Positions 17,851 through 25,994 of a stretch of DNA of 64,000 nt are shown piece by piece. A program made the translations under genes and the position numbers. Positions within the stretch are counted from its first letter, which is position 1; the number at the start of each line of letters is the position of its first letter. This DNA comes from Streptomyces sp. PKU-EA00015 (lineage in GTDB: Bacteria; Actinomycetota; Actinomycetes; Streptomycetales; Streptomycetaceae), in NCBI RefSeq assembly GCF_013387495.1, contig NZ_JABZEE010000024.1:124001-188000 (forward strand). Direction: 5' to 3'. The notes below the pieces were generated by a model. It searched no databases, had not been told where the DNA came from, and saw nothing but the letters and a program-made list of their open reading frames with translations.

Positions 17851-18207
17851 ATGGATCGGACGAACCCACTGGAACAGGCACTGCACGCCGCCCGCGCGCT
17901 GGTGCTCGCCGACCTCGCCGCCCGCGACGTGGCCGACGCCGGTGTCGTCTCGCTGGTCGAGGAGGCGGTGTCACACCGCCGGTGGTGGGCCGAGCAGTGG
18001 CCCGAGGGCGTCGCGTACGTCGCGGGGCTCGTCGCCCAGGACGTCCAGGACGCGCTGCTGGAGCGGCACGGCCGCTGGCCGCTGTGCCCGGTCTGCGACG
18101 CGGGCGACCCGCACGCGCTGGAGATCGAGCCCGAACTGGGGCCGGACCCGCACTGGGTGTGCGGCAAGGCCGGGGTCGTGGTGGCACCGGTGGGCGGCCT
18201 GCGGTGA
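17851..18207 (+). CDS. Conserved-type hypothetical protein (118 aa)
   Basis: 118 residues: mostly helical N-terminal 80 residues (QALHAARALVLADLAARDV), then a segment CPVCDAGDPHALEIEP...WVCGKAG with three Cys, possibly a metal site. Function unknown. ATG 17851 has GGGGAC directly before it (too close for normal SD use), while GACAAT ends 6 nt upstream, so a leaderless start is plausible. Overlaps the next gene by 4 nt. Confidence 0.8.
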   Translation: MDRTNPLEQALHAARALVLADLAARDVADAGVVSLVEEAVSHRRWWAEQWPEGVAYVAGLVAQDVQDALLERHGRWPLCPVCDAGDPHALEIEPELGPDPHWVCGKAGVVVAPVGGLR

Positions 18208-18473
18208 CGGTCTACATCGACCCGCCGAGCTGGCCGGGCCACGGCCGCATGTGGTCGCACATGGTCAGCGACGTGTCCTTCGACGAACTGCACGCGTTCG
18301 CCGAGTCGATCGGCTGCCCGCGCCGCGCGTTCGAACGCGATCACTACGACGTGCCCTCGCACCGGTACGCGGACGCGGTGGCGGCGGGCGCGGTCGAGAT
18401 CGGTTCCAAGGAGCTCGTACGCCGCCTGACCGACGCGGGCCTGCGCAGGCCCAAGAACCGCCCGTCCGCGTAG
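18204..18473 (+). CDS. DUF4031 protein
   Basis: 89 residues starting at GTG 18204: VTVYIDPPSWPGHGRMWSH, then FERDHYDVPSHRY and ending ELVRRLTDAGLRRPK. This matches the DUF4031 pattern, a small conserved actinobacterial family of unknown function with several conserved His/Asp residues that could bind metal. Coupled to the preceding ORF by a GTGA overlap. Confidence 0.88.
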   Translation: MTVYIDPPSWPGHGRMWSHMVSDVSFDELHAFAESIGCPRRAFERDHYDVPSHRYADAVAAGAVEIGSKELVRRLTDAGLRRPKNRPSA

Positions 18474-18482
18474 GGCCTGTCG

Positions 18483-18700
18483 TCAGGCGTGCTCGGTCAG
18501 GGCCGCCGCGCCCCGCGGGTCCGCCGCCGAGCCCGTCACCAGACGGGACCTGCTGTGCGGCCGCAGCGACACGGCGACGAGCACGATGGCCACGACGGTC
18601 ATCGCCGCGCCCGCCCACGCCGTCGACGCGAAACCGAGGTCCGCGTCGATGACCGTGCCACCGAGCCACGGGCCGCCCGTGTTGCCCACGACGGTCGTCC
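18483..18700 (-). pseudogene. MFS transporter C-terminal remnant
   Basis: On the minus strand, the last ~70 residues of an MFS efflux protein are readable: VVGNTGGPWLGGTVIDADLG, then STAWAGAAMTVVAIVLVAVS and a hydrophilic tail ending at a stop at 18483. This resembles the ends of CmlR/AraJ-type exporters, in which the segment is usually VGNTVGPWLGG. The homology stops near 18700, where the convergent-frame HD gene ends at 18727, so the N-terminal ~330 residues are missing. No transposase or repeat marks the break. I call it a decayed gene; its start cannot be defined. Confidence 0.7.
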
Positions 18701-18726
18701 CTGTCGTTCCCCACCGGGCCGGTGTC

Positions 18727-19377
18727 TCACGATGCGGCCAGCAGCTCCAGCTCCACCGTGAGGTTGTGGCGGGCAGGCTCCTCCCACTCGCGCGCGCCGT
18801 ACGGGGTGTGGAACAGGCGCGGCAGCCGCAGCAACTGGCGCAGCACCGCCGCCCGCCCGTCGCGGAACGCCTCCTCGGGGACGAACGCGTACTCCTCGCG
18901 CACCGCCGCCGCATAGGCCGCGTACGCCTCCGGGGCCGCGGCCAGGATCGCCAGGTCGGCGTCGCACAGGACCTGGCCGTTGCGGTCGTCGCCGGCCGGG
19001 TCGTGCGTGACGGTGAGGCGGACGAGCCGGGCGACCTCGGCGGTGGCCCCGGCGCTCAGCCCGGCCTCGGGAAGGGCACGCTCGGCGAGCCGGGCGGAGC
19101 GCTCCTCGTTCTCGGATCGGTCAGGCAGGTACACCGCGTCGTGGAACCAGGCCGCGAGACGCACGAGGTCGGGGTCGGCGGCGTGGGCGGCCAGGGTGTC
19201 GACATGGTCCAGCACCGCGATGAGATGCGCCGTGGTGTGGTAGCGCCGCTGCGGTTCGGCCCAGCGGCCGAGGAGGTTGTCGGCATAGGGCACGGGGTCG
19301 GGTCCGTCCGCCCCTCCGCGGGCGGCGAGGAGGGCCTGGGTCCAGCGGGCACGGAGATCGGCGGCGGCGTCGCTCAT
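18727..19377 (-). CDS. HD-domain predicted phosphohydrolase
   Basis: 216 residues with RRYHTTAHLIAVLDHVD (first His region), AAWFHDAVYLP (the HD pair) and a later LCDADLAILA (metal Asp), the pattern of the metal-dependent HD phosphohydrolases found in many Streptomyces. Substrate unknown. On the same strand, 67 nt upstream, the copper ATPase gene ends. Downstream lies the MFS remnant. Confidence 0.88.
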   Translation of the reverse strand: MSDAAADLRARWTQALLAARGGADGPDPVPYADNLLGRWAEPQRRYHTTAHLIAVLDHVDTLAAHAADPDLVRLAAWFHDAVYLPDRSENEERSARLAERALPEAGLSAGATAEVARLVRLTVTHDPAGDDRNGQVLCDADLAILAAAPEAYAAYAAAVREEYAFVPEEAFRDGRAAVLRQLLRLPRLFHTPYGAREWEEPARHNLTVELELLAAS

Positions 19378-19444
19378 GTGCCGACTCTAGAGCGGCTCCC
19401 GTGCGGAGCGGGACGGGCGGGGCCCCGACCCGGGGGCAGGGGCG

Positions 19445-21709
19445 TCACCCGGCCGCCTCGAAGCTGCGCAGCCGGAGGGAGTTGCCGACGACGAACACGG
19501 AGGAGAAGGCCATCGCGGCTCCGGCGATCATCGGGTTGAGGAGGCCGGCGGCGGCGAGGGGGAGGGCCGCGACGTTGTAGGCGAAGGCCCAGAACAGGTT
19601 CGACTTGATGGTCCCGAGCGTCTTGCGGGAGAGGCGGATGGCGTCGGCGGCGGCGTTGAGGTCGCCCCGTACGAGGGTGAGGTCGCCGGCCTCGATGGCG
19701 GCGTCGGTGCCGGTTCCCATGGCGAGTCCGAGGTCGGCCTGGGCGAGTGCGGCGGCGTCGTTGACGCCGTCGCCGACCATGGCGACGCTGCGGCCCTCGG
19801 CCTGGAGGCGCTTGACGACGTTCACCTTGTCCTCGGGCATGACCTCGGCGACGACCTCGTCGATGCCGACCTCCTTCGCCACGGTCTCGGCGACGGCCTT
19901 GTTGTCGCCGGTGAGCAGGATCGGGGTGAGGCCGAGGCCGCGCAGCCGCCGGATGGCTTCGGCGCTGGTGTCCTTGACGGCGTCGGCGACCTCCAGGACG
20001 GCGCGGGCCTCGCCGTCCCAGGCGACGGCGACGGCGGTGCGGCCGGCCGCCTCGGCCTCGGCCTTGGCGCGCTCCAGCTGGACGGGGAGAGGGATCTCCC
20101 ACTCCTCGAGCAGCTTCTCGCGGCCGACGAGGACGGCGTGGCCGTCGACGATGCCCTGGACGCCGAGGCCGGGGATGTTGGCGAAGTCCTCGGGGGTGGG
20201 CAGGGCACCGGCCTTGTCCGACGCCCCGGTGGCGACGGCCTGGGCGATGGGGTGCTCGGAGGCGTGCTCCAACGCGCCCGCCAGCCGCAGGACTTCGGTC
20301 TCGGTGGTGGTGTCGGCGGTGTGGACGGCGAGCAGGGTCATCCTGCCGGTGGTGACGGTGCCGGTCTTGTCGAGGACGATCGTGTCGACCTTGCGGGTGG
20401 TCTCGAGCACCTCGGGGCCCTTGATCAGGATCCCCAGCTGGGCGCCGCGGCCGGTGCCGACCATGAGCGCGGTGGGCGTGGCCAGGCCCAGGGCGCAGGG
20501 GCAGGCGATGATCAGGACGGCGACGGCGGCGGTGAACGCGGCGGTCCGGCCCGCGCCGTTGCCGAGCCAGAAGCCGAGCGTCGCGAGGGCGAGGCCGATG
20601 ACGACGGGCACGAAGACGGCGGAGATCCTGTCGGCGAGCCGCTGGGCGGCGGCCTTGCCGTTCTGCGCGTCCTCCACCAGCTCGGCCATACGGGCGAGTT
20701 GAGTGTCGGCGCCGACGCGGGTGGCCTCGACGACCAGGCGGCCGCCGGCGTTCAGGGTCGCCCCCGTCACCGCGTCGCCGACGGTGACCTCGACGGGAAC
20801 GGACTCGCCGGTGAGCATCGAGGCGTCGACGGCGGAGGCGCCCTCGACGACGGTGCCGTCGGTGGCGATCTTCTCCCCGGGACGCACCAGGAACCGGTCC
20901 CCCACCCGGAGCTCGGCCGTGGGGATCGTCTCCTCCCGGCCGCCGCGCAGGACCGTGACCTCCTTGGCGCCCAGTTCCAGCAGCGCCTTGAGGGCGGCCC
21001 CGGCCTTGCGCTTGGAACGGGCCTCGAAGTACCGCCCGGCCAGGATGAACGCGGTGACCCCGGCGGCCGCCTCCAGGTAGATGTTCCCCGCGCCGTCGCT
21101 GCGGCCGATCGTCAGCTCGAAGGGGTGCGTCATGCCGGGCGTGCCGGCGGTCCCGAAGAACAGGGCCCACAGTGACCACAGGAACGCCGCCGAGGTGCCG
21201 ACGGAGATCAGGGTGTCCATGGTGGCCGCGCCGTGGCGGGCGTTGGTGAACGCGGCGCGGTGGAAGGGCCAGGCGGCGTAGGTGACCACGGGGGCGGCGA
21301 GGGTGAGGCTGAGCCACTGCCAGTACTCGATCTGCAGGGCCGGGACCATCGCCATCGCGATGACCGGGACGCAGAGGACCACGGCCGTGATCAGGCGCTG
21401 GCGCAGGGGTGCGAGTGCGTCGCTCTCCGGTGGTTCGCCGCTCTCCTCGGGAGTGACTCGGGGCGGGGCGGGCTCGTGGGCGGTGTAGCCGGTGGCCTCG
21501 ACGGTCGCGATCAGGTCCGCGACCTCGGTGCCGTCGGCGAAGGTGACCTTCGCCTTCTCGGTCGCGTAGTTCACGGTCGCCTCGACGCCGTCCATGCGGT
21601 TCAGCTTCTTCTCGATGCGGGCGGCACAGGAGGCGCAGGTCATGCCGCCGATGGCGAGTTCGACCTCGCGTGCTGCGGTGGTGGCCGGGTGGGCGGCTGC
21701 GGTCGGCAT
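19445..21709 (-). CDS. copA: Copper-exporting P1B-type ATPase
   Basis: 754 residues. N-terminal HMA domain with GMTCASC (22-28) binds Cu(I). Membrane copper site CPC in [10 protein letters not shown] near 405, phosphorylation motif DKTGT near 446, TGES and GDGVND near 645 are all present. Exports Cu(I) across the cytoplasmic membrane. Start at ATG 21709 (MPTAAAHP) with GAGGAG upstream; an extended frame to 21967 would cross the operator. The CsoR-type palindrome in the leader indicates copper induction. Neither csoR nor copZ is adjacent. Confidence 0.96.
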   Translation of the reverse strand: MPTAAAHPATTAAREVELAIGGMTCASCAARIEKKLNRMDGVEATVNYATEKAKVTFADGTEVADLIATVEATGYTAHEPAPPRVTPEESGEPPESDALAPLRQRLITAVVLCVPVIAMAMVPALQIEYWQWLSLTLAAPVVTYAAWPFHRAAFTNARHGAATMDTLISVGTSAAFLWSLWALFFGTAGTPGMTHPFELTIGRSDGAGNIYLEAAAGVTAFILAGRYFEARSKRKAGAALKALLELGAKEVTVLRGGREETIPTAELRVGDRFLVRPGEKIATDGTVVEGASAVDASMLTGESVPVEVTVGDAVTGATLNAGGRLVVEATRVGADTQLARMAELVEDAQNGKAAAQRLADRISAVFVPVVIGLALATLGFWLGNGAGRTAAFTAAVAVLIIACPCALGLATPTALMVGTGRGAQLGILIKGPEVLETTRKVDTIVLDKTGTVTTGRMTLLAVHTADTTTETEVLRLAGALEHASEHPIAQAVATGASDKAGALPTPEDFANIPGLGVQGIVDGHAVLVGREKLLEEWEIPLPVQLERAKAEAEAAGRTAVAVAWDGEARAVLEVADAVKDTSAEAIRRLRGLGLTPILLTGDNKAVAETVAKEVGIDEVVAEVMPEDKVNVVKRLQAEGRSVAMVGDGVNDAAALAQADLGLAMGTGTDAAIEAGDLTLVRGDLNAAADAIRLSRKTLGTIKSNLFWAFAYNVAALPLAAAGLLNPMIAGAAMAFSSVFVVGNSLRLRSFEAAG

Positions 21710-21731
21710 TCCTGCTCCTCGTCCAAGGGGT

Positions 21732-21750
21732 GATACCCCTAGGGGGTATC
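21732..21750 (-). promoter_or_regulatory. CsoR-type copper operator
   Basis: Perfect palindrome GATACCCC-TAG-GGGGTATC, the G-tract/ATAC pattern of CsoR operators, 22 nt upstream of the copA start and downstream of its promoter. A related half-site GGGGGTATAC overlaps the -10. Confidence 0.82.
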
Positions 21751-21764
21751 CTCGACTCATGTCC

Positions 21765-21793
21765 TGTATACCCCCTCCCCGTAAGAGGCGCAA
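21765..21793 (-). promoter_or_regulatory. copA promoter
   Basis: Minus strand: -35 TTGCGC (21793-21788), exact 17-nt spacer, -10 TATACA (21770-21765). Predicted start near 21758, placing the CsoR palindrome at about +8 to +26. Confidence 0.75.
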
Positions 21794-21881
21794 GGGGTGA
21801 GGGTCGGCGTGAGCGGGGAACCCGGGTGCCGGAGTGCCGTGTGCGGCTGCCATGGGGGTGCGATGGGCATTAGGCTGGGAT

Positions 21882-21897
21882 ATTGGACTAGACCTCT
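21882..21897 (+). promoter_or_regulatory. DasR-like (dre) site upstream of cutC
   Basis: ATTGGACTAGACCTCT matches the DasR consensus ACTGGTCTAGACCACT at 13 of 16 positions, including the central CTAGACC. It lies 55 nt before the cutC start, followed at once by a small hairpin (21898-21912). DasR is the GlcN-6-P-responsive GntR regulator of aminosugar use. Binding is untested. Confidence 0.55.
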
Positions 21898-21951
21898 CGG
21901 CCCGAAGGGCCGGGCAACCGCCGCAGCCGTCTCTCCTGGAGGAATGGGCCC

Positions 21952-22650
21952 ATGAGCAACCGTGCACTCCTGGAGGTGATCGCCCTCGACGCGGAGGACG
22001 CGGTCGCAGCGCGTTCCGGAGGGGCCGACCGGCTGGAGCTGGTCGCCGACATGGCGGCCGACGGTCTGACCCCGGCGAGGCAGACCTTCGCCCGCGTCCG
22101 GGCGGCCGTGGACATCCCGGTGCGCGTCATGCTCCGCCTGACGGACGGGTTCTCGGCGGGCGGCCCGGAAGACGTCGACGCGCTGGTCCGGGCGGCGGAA
22201 GGGCTGCGGGCGGAGGGCGCGGACGAGTTCGTCTTCGGCTTCCTGGACGACCACGGCCACCCGGACCTCGTGACCGTCGAACGGCTGGTGGCGGTGCTGG
22301 GCGGCAGCCGCTGGACGTTCCACCGGGCGATCGACCGCGCGGCGGACCGCGACGCGCTGCGCAAGCAGCTGGCGGACGTGCCGGGCCTGGACACGTACCT
22401 GACGGCGGGGTCGCCGGAGGGCGTCGACGACGGGCTGCCGGCGCTGCTCGCCGAGGCGGCGCGGCGGGGCGAACCCGGCTACGAGGCGGCGCTCCTCGTC
22501 GGAGGCGGCCTGCGCCTCGCCCACGTTCCGGAGCTGCGGGCGGCGGGCGTCCGGGCGTTCCACATCGGCGGCGCGTCCCGCCCGGCGGGCTGGTCCCGCC
22601 CGGTGTCGCCCGAGGCGGTCGCGGAGTGGCGCGAGGCGCTGGACGCGTAG
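21952..22650 (+). CDS. cutC: CutC-family protein
   Basis: 232-residue TIM-barrel protein: [54 protein letters not shown] and HIGGASRP are CutC landmarks. The family was named for copper homeostasis in E. coli, but its biochemical role is unsettled. Being divergent from copA fits a copper link; a DasR-like site upstream points instead to aminosugar control. ATG 21952 with GGAGGA 8 nt upstream. Confidence 0.92.
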   Translation: MSNRALLEVIALDAEDAVAARSGGADRLELVADMAADGLTPARQTFARVRAAVDIPVRVMLRLTDGFSAGGPEDVDALVRAAEGLRAEGADEFVFGFLDDHGHPDLVTVERLVAVLGGSRWTFHRAIDRAADRDALRKQLADVPGLDTYLTAGSPEGVDDGLPALLAEAARRGEPGYEAALLVGGGLRLAHVPELRAAGVRAFHIGGASRPAGWSRPVSPEAVAEWREALDA

Positions 22651-22716
22651 TGGTTCGGCGGGGGGCGCGTGACGCCCCCAGGGAGTCGACCGGTGGCTGA
22701 GGGGTACCGGCCCGCT

Positions 22717-23019
22717 CTACAGCACGTCCGCGGCGTGCAGCGCCGCATAGGCCGGGATGATCAGGGCGCAGGCGAGCCACCAGGAGAGCAGGCGGTAGCC
22801 GACCGACAGGCGGAAACCGGCGATGGCCACGGCCCCCCACGCCAATGACATCAACAGCGAGGGAATCGCGTCCTGGAACCTTTCCGCGGCCGTCCGCTCA
22901 CCGAACCCCCACCCGGCGAAACTTGCCGCGACCACGGACGCGAACAGGAAGAACCCCAGAAAGGCCAGTCCCAGCACCCAGCGAATGATCCGTATGCCGA
23001 CCTTCTGCTGCTCGTTCAT
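22717..23019 (-). CDS. Small integral membrane protein (100 aa)
   Basis: 100 residues from ATG 23019 (MNEQQKVGIRIIRW) with AGGAAAG upstream; the frame extends to 23172 but that part lies over the intergenic sequence. Three hydrophobic segments: LGLAFLGFFLFASVVAASF, SLLMSLAWGAVAIAGF and WWLACALIIPAYAAL. No family recognised. Last gene of a same-strand run that contains the secreted caspase-like protein and a tethered sigma factor, 95 nt after its neighbour. Confidence 0.75.
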   Translation of the reverse strand: MNEQQKVGIRIIRWVLGLAFLGFFLFASVVAASFAGWGFGERTAAERFQDAIPSLLMSLAWGAVAIAGFRLSVGYRLLSWWLACALIIPAYAALHAADVL

Positions 23020-23114
23020 GTCATCTTTCCTGTGTGGTGATGGCCGTGGACCGGCGCGGGACCTTCGGCCGAAGCCGCAGGCCGGCGCCGGTCCACGGCG
23101 CATTCGGCATTTTC

Positions 23115-24398
23115 TCAGCGGGTGTACTGGTACTGCTGTGCCGAGCAGCCGCCCATCCAGCCCGCGAGGCACTTCGGGTCTTCCAGCGCGTGATCGAAGA
23201 CCAGCTTCAGGTAAGAGGTCCCGTCGGAGTACTGGTCGTAACGGTAGAACTGGTGATTCGGCATCTTGTCATGGGCACCGTAGATCCAGTGCGAACCGTT
23301 CTGATAGAGGTCCTGCTGGTTGTCATAGCTGATATCGGCGATCCCGGTGCAGTACGGATTGCCGACATTGTGCTCGATCACCGTGCGGGCATACCGGCCG
23401 TCGTTCTGCAGCGGCCGGATGACGAAGCCGTCGCCGCCGGCCGTGCGCTGGGAGTCGTAGTAGTAGGTGCTTCCCACCTTCCGGTAGCGCTTGGTGGGGC
23501 TGACGCCCTTCGACGTCCAGGTCGAGGCACTGGTCCAGTAGTGGTTGGACGCGGCCTTGGTGCGGTTCTTCCCGGTGTCGTAGCCGGTGCTCCGGCCGTC
23601 GCCGGAGAACCAGGGGGCGTTGTCGTCGGCCGACTCGCAGGGGAAGCCGAAGCCCCAGCTCTCCCCCTGCAGGTAGCTCATGGGGATGTACGTCTCGTAC
23701 GTCGTACGGGACGTCGTCAGGGTGCGGACGTTCGCGGGCAGCGTGTCGCCGGGCCGGGCGTCGCTGGGGGTCTGCGCCACGTCCGTGGTCGCCGGGGTCA
23801 CCTCGACGCCGTAGGTGGAGCGAGTGACGGTGTCCTCGGTGACCTCCTCGGCGGGCAGGACCAGCTCGGCGTCGATCGTGTACTCGGCGTTCTCGCCCAG
23901 CGCCGTCTCGGTCTGCAGCTGGGTGGCGGCGGTCGTGGTGAGCTTCGTGCCGTCGGCCGTGACCTCGTAGTCGGCCGCGTCCGGCAGGGCGCCCCAGCCG
24001 ACGGTGGTGCCGGTGGGGGTGGTGACGGCGGTGAGCGGGGTCAGGCCCGAGGCCGCGTCGGGGACGGTGGCCAGCGCCTTGGCGATCAGGCGCGGGCCCT
24101 GCTCGGTCAGCGCGACGACGAGGACGGAGACGGAGGTCGGGGCCTGGACGGGAAGCGTGGCGGCGGTCTGCTCGCCGCGCCAGAGCACTTCGTGTGCCCG
24201 GTCGTCGATGACGAGGTAAGCGGTGGCGCCGGAGACGGAGGACCAGCTCAGCTCGACGCTGTCGTCGGTGACGGAGACGGCCGCCGGGGCCGCCGAGGTG
24301 GCGGCCTGCGTCGGCATCGCGCCACCGAGCAGCAGGCCGACGGCGAGCACCGGCGCGAGGAGGACCCGGCGCAGCCGCCGGGCGGGGTGGGGTCTCAT
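23115..24398 (-). CDS. Secreted FN3-like protein, possible DUF3238
   Basis: 427 residues. Signal peptide: RRLRRVLLAPVLAVGLLLGG with probable cleavage after PTQA (residue ~32). Two FN3-like beta repeats follow (about 36-115: VELSWSSVSGATAYLV; about 120-200: TVGWGALPDAADYEVTADG). The C-terminal ~200 residues have four Cys (FPCES, NPYCTG, DPKCLAGWMGGCS) and the stretch YETYIPMSY ... FSGDGRS, which I associate weakly with DUF3238. Exported; function unknown. Starts 22 nt after the caspase-like gene, so almost certainly co-transcribed and possibly its partner or substrate. Confidence 0.8.
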   Translation of the reverse strand: MRPHPARRLRRVLLAPVLAVGLLLGGAMPTQAATSAAPAAVSVTDDSVELSWSSVSGATAYLVIDDRAHEVLWRGEQTAATLPVQAPTSVSVLVVALTEQGPRLIAKALATVPDAASGLTPLTAVTTPTGTTVGWGALPDAADYEVTADGTKLTTTAATQLQTETALGENAEYTIDAELVLPAEEVTEDTVTRSTYGVEVTPATTDVAQTPSDARPGDTLPANVRTLTTSRTTYETYIPMSYLQGESWGFGFPCESADDNAPWFSGDGRSTGYDTGKNRTKAASNHYWTSASTWTSKGVSPTKRYRKVGSTYYYDSQRTAGGDGFVIRPLQNDGRYARTVIEHNVGNPYCTGIADISYDNQQDLYQNGSHWIYGAHDKMPNHQFYRYDQYSDGTSYLKLVFDHALEDPKCLAGWMGGCSAQQYQYTR

Positions 24399-24420
24399 GA
24401 TGTCGCTGTTCTTCTTTCTT

Positions 24421-25899
24421 TCAGGCCGTGGTGCGGGAGAGGACCTCGCCGGTGCGGGCGTCGATCTCGACTCGGTCCGCGTCCGGGACGCGGGCCTCGG
24501 ACCAGCCCGTCGGGGCACGGTCGAAGGTGACCGTCCAGCGGCTGGCGTTCCAGGTGTCGGCCACCACCGTGGCGGCCGTGGTGCGGTCGCCGGTCAGCTC
24601 GCGGGCCGTGGCCTCGGCCTGCTCCGCGGTCACCGGGAAGGCGGCGCTGTCGGCCGTGCCCCGGGCGGCGGAGAAGCTGACGACCGCGCCGGTGCGCCGG
24701 TCCAGCTCCACCGTCACCTCGCGCGCGGCGTCCCGGCCGTCGACGACGGTCCGCCAGCGCAGCAGCCGCACCGCGTCGCCTTCGATGTGGCTGGTGGTCT
24801 CGTCGGTGACCAGCCGCCAGTCCGCGCCGAAGCCGGGGACGTTGGCCTTCGCGAAGTCCTGGGCGGCGGTACGGGCCTCGGCGGCGGAGAGGGTCACCTC
24901 GCCCTCGGTCGACGCAGTGCCCACGGCGTCCAGGACGGTGCCGTCCTGCCGCTGCCGGTACTGGATGCCCTCGGCAGTCGTCACATCCGTCAGCTCGGCG
25001 CCGTCCGGGCCCTCGGTGGTGGTGGACGCGGTGGGGGTGAGCCGGCTGAAGGTGGTGAAGGGGAGGGCGGCGAGCGGCTGGCTGTTCAGCGGCTCACCGT
25101 TCCCGGCGGGCTTGAGCCGGACATCAGCCGGGTTGCCGACGGCGCCCCGGATCACGTAGTTGTTCCAGCCCCCGGCGCTGCCCTCCTTGGCCACCAGGTC
25201 GGTACGGGCCCGGTACAGCGCGGTGCTGATCGTCACGCCGGTCTTGGTGTGGTAGCCGAAGCGGTCCCAGAAGTAGTTGCCCGAGTAGTTGGTCAGGCCG
25301 ATCGACGTTCCGGAGGAGGTCGCCGGGAAGTAGACAAGGCCGCTGAAGCTGATGACCGAGTCGACGCCCCGGGACACGGCGGCGTCGTTGAAGTTGCCCC
25401 ACGGGCCGTTCAGCGAGGTGTAGCAGCCCGCCAGCACCATCAGCCGCATGTCGTCGACCTCGACGTAGGGGAAGTACTCGGAGACGAAGCGGAGGTTGGC
25501 GTACGGGCTGACCACGTCGGTGGCCGTACCGGCGGCCAGGATCGCGTCCTCGGCGTCGGTGGGGCCCTCGTCGGTCTGGAAGATCCCGGCGTTGGCGTGG
25601 CCGAACAAGCCGAGGACGGCGGCCCCGGTGCCGTCGTTGAAGGTGTTGGTCGCGCTGCGGCCGCCCGTGTAGCCGAGGGTGTCGTAGCCCATCGCGTTCG
25701 CGGCGCTGGTGAAGCTGGTGACGCTGTAGCGGCTGTCCAGCCCGTCGTTGTAGCGCTGCCCGATGTTCACGCCGGACGCGGCCTGGGACGGGGACGACAG
25801 CAGAGTCGCCGACGCCACTCCTGCCAGCGTGAGGGCGAGCCCGCCGCGCAGGGCACGCGTCACGCCGCCGCTGCCCCCTCCGGTTCTGCTGTGAGCCAC
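24421..25899 (-). CDS. Secreted caspase-like (clan CD-type) protein with PepSY-like C-terminal domains
   Basis: 492 residues, GTG start with AGGAGAGG upstream. Signal peptide ending near residue 41 (SSPSQA). Residues about 93-165 resemble the catalytic core of caspase/gingipain/CHAT proteins: AVLGLFGHANAG with His101, then MRLMVLAGCYTSLNG with Cys159, each at the end of a hydrophobic strand as in clan CD. The usual HG is HA here and AC is GC, so activity is unproven. The C-terminal ~200 residues hold repeated PepSY-like segments (EARTAAQDFAKANVPG; ARELTG...WTVTFD; VEIDARTGEVLS), often propeptide or inhibitory domains in secreted proteases. A non-protease role cannot be excluded. Confidence 0.75.
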   Translation of the reverse strand: MAHSRTGGGSGGVTRALRGGLALTLAGVASATLLSSPSQAASGVNIGQRYNDGLDSRYSVTSFTSAANAMGYDTLGYTGGRSATNTFNDGTGAAVLGLFGHANAGIFQTDEGPTDAEDAILAAGTATDVVSPYANLRFVSEYFPYVEVDDMRLMVLAGCYTSLNGPWGNFNDAAVSRGVDSVISFSGLVYFPATSSGTSIGLTNYSGNYFWDRFGYHTKTGVTISTALYRARTDLVAKEGSAGGWNNYVIRGAVGNPADVRLKPAGNGEPLNSQPLAALPFTTFSRLTPTASTTTEGPDGAELTDVTTAEGIQYRQRQDGTVLDAVGTASTEGEVTLSAAEARTAAQDFAKANVPGFGADWRLVTDETTSHIEGDAVRLLRWRTVVDGRDAAREVTVELDRRTGAVVSFSAARGTADSAAFPVTAEQAEATARELTGDRTTAATVVADTWNASRWTVTFDRAPTGWSEARVPDADRVEIDARTGEVLSRTTA

Positions 25900-25994
25900 T
25901 GAGTGACCTCTCCTTCGCAGCTGTTGCCACCGCTGATGGCACTGTCAGCCGCTCTACGGGGAGAGGCGGGGCTTGCGTCGCACGGATTCGCGAT

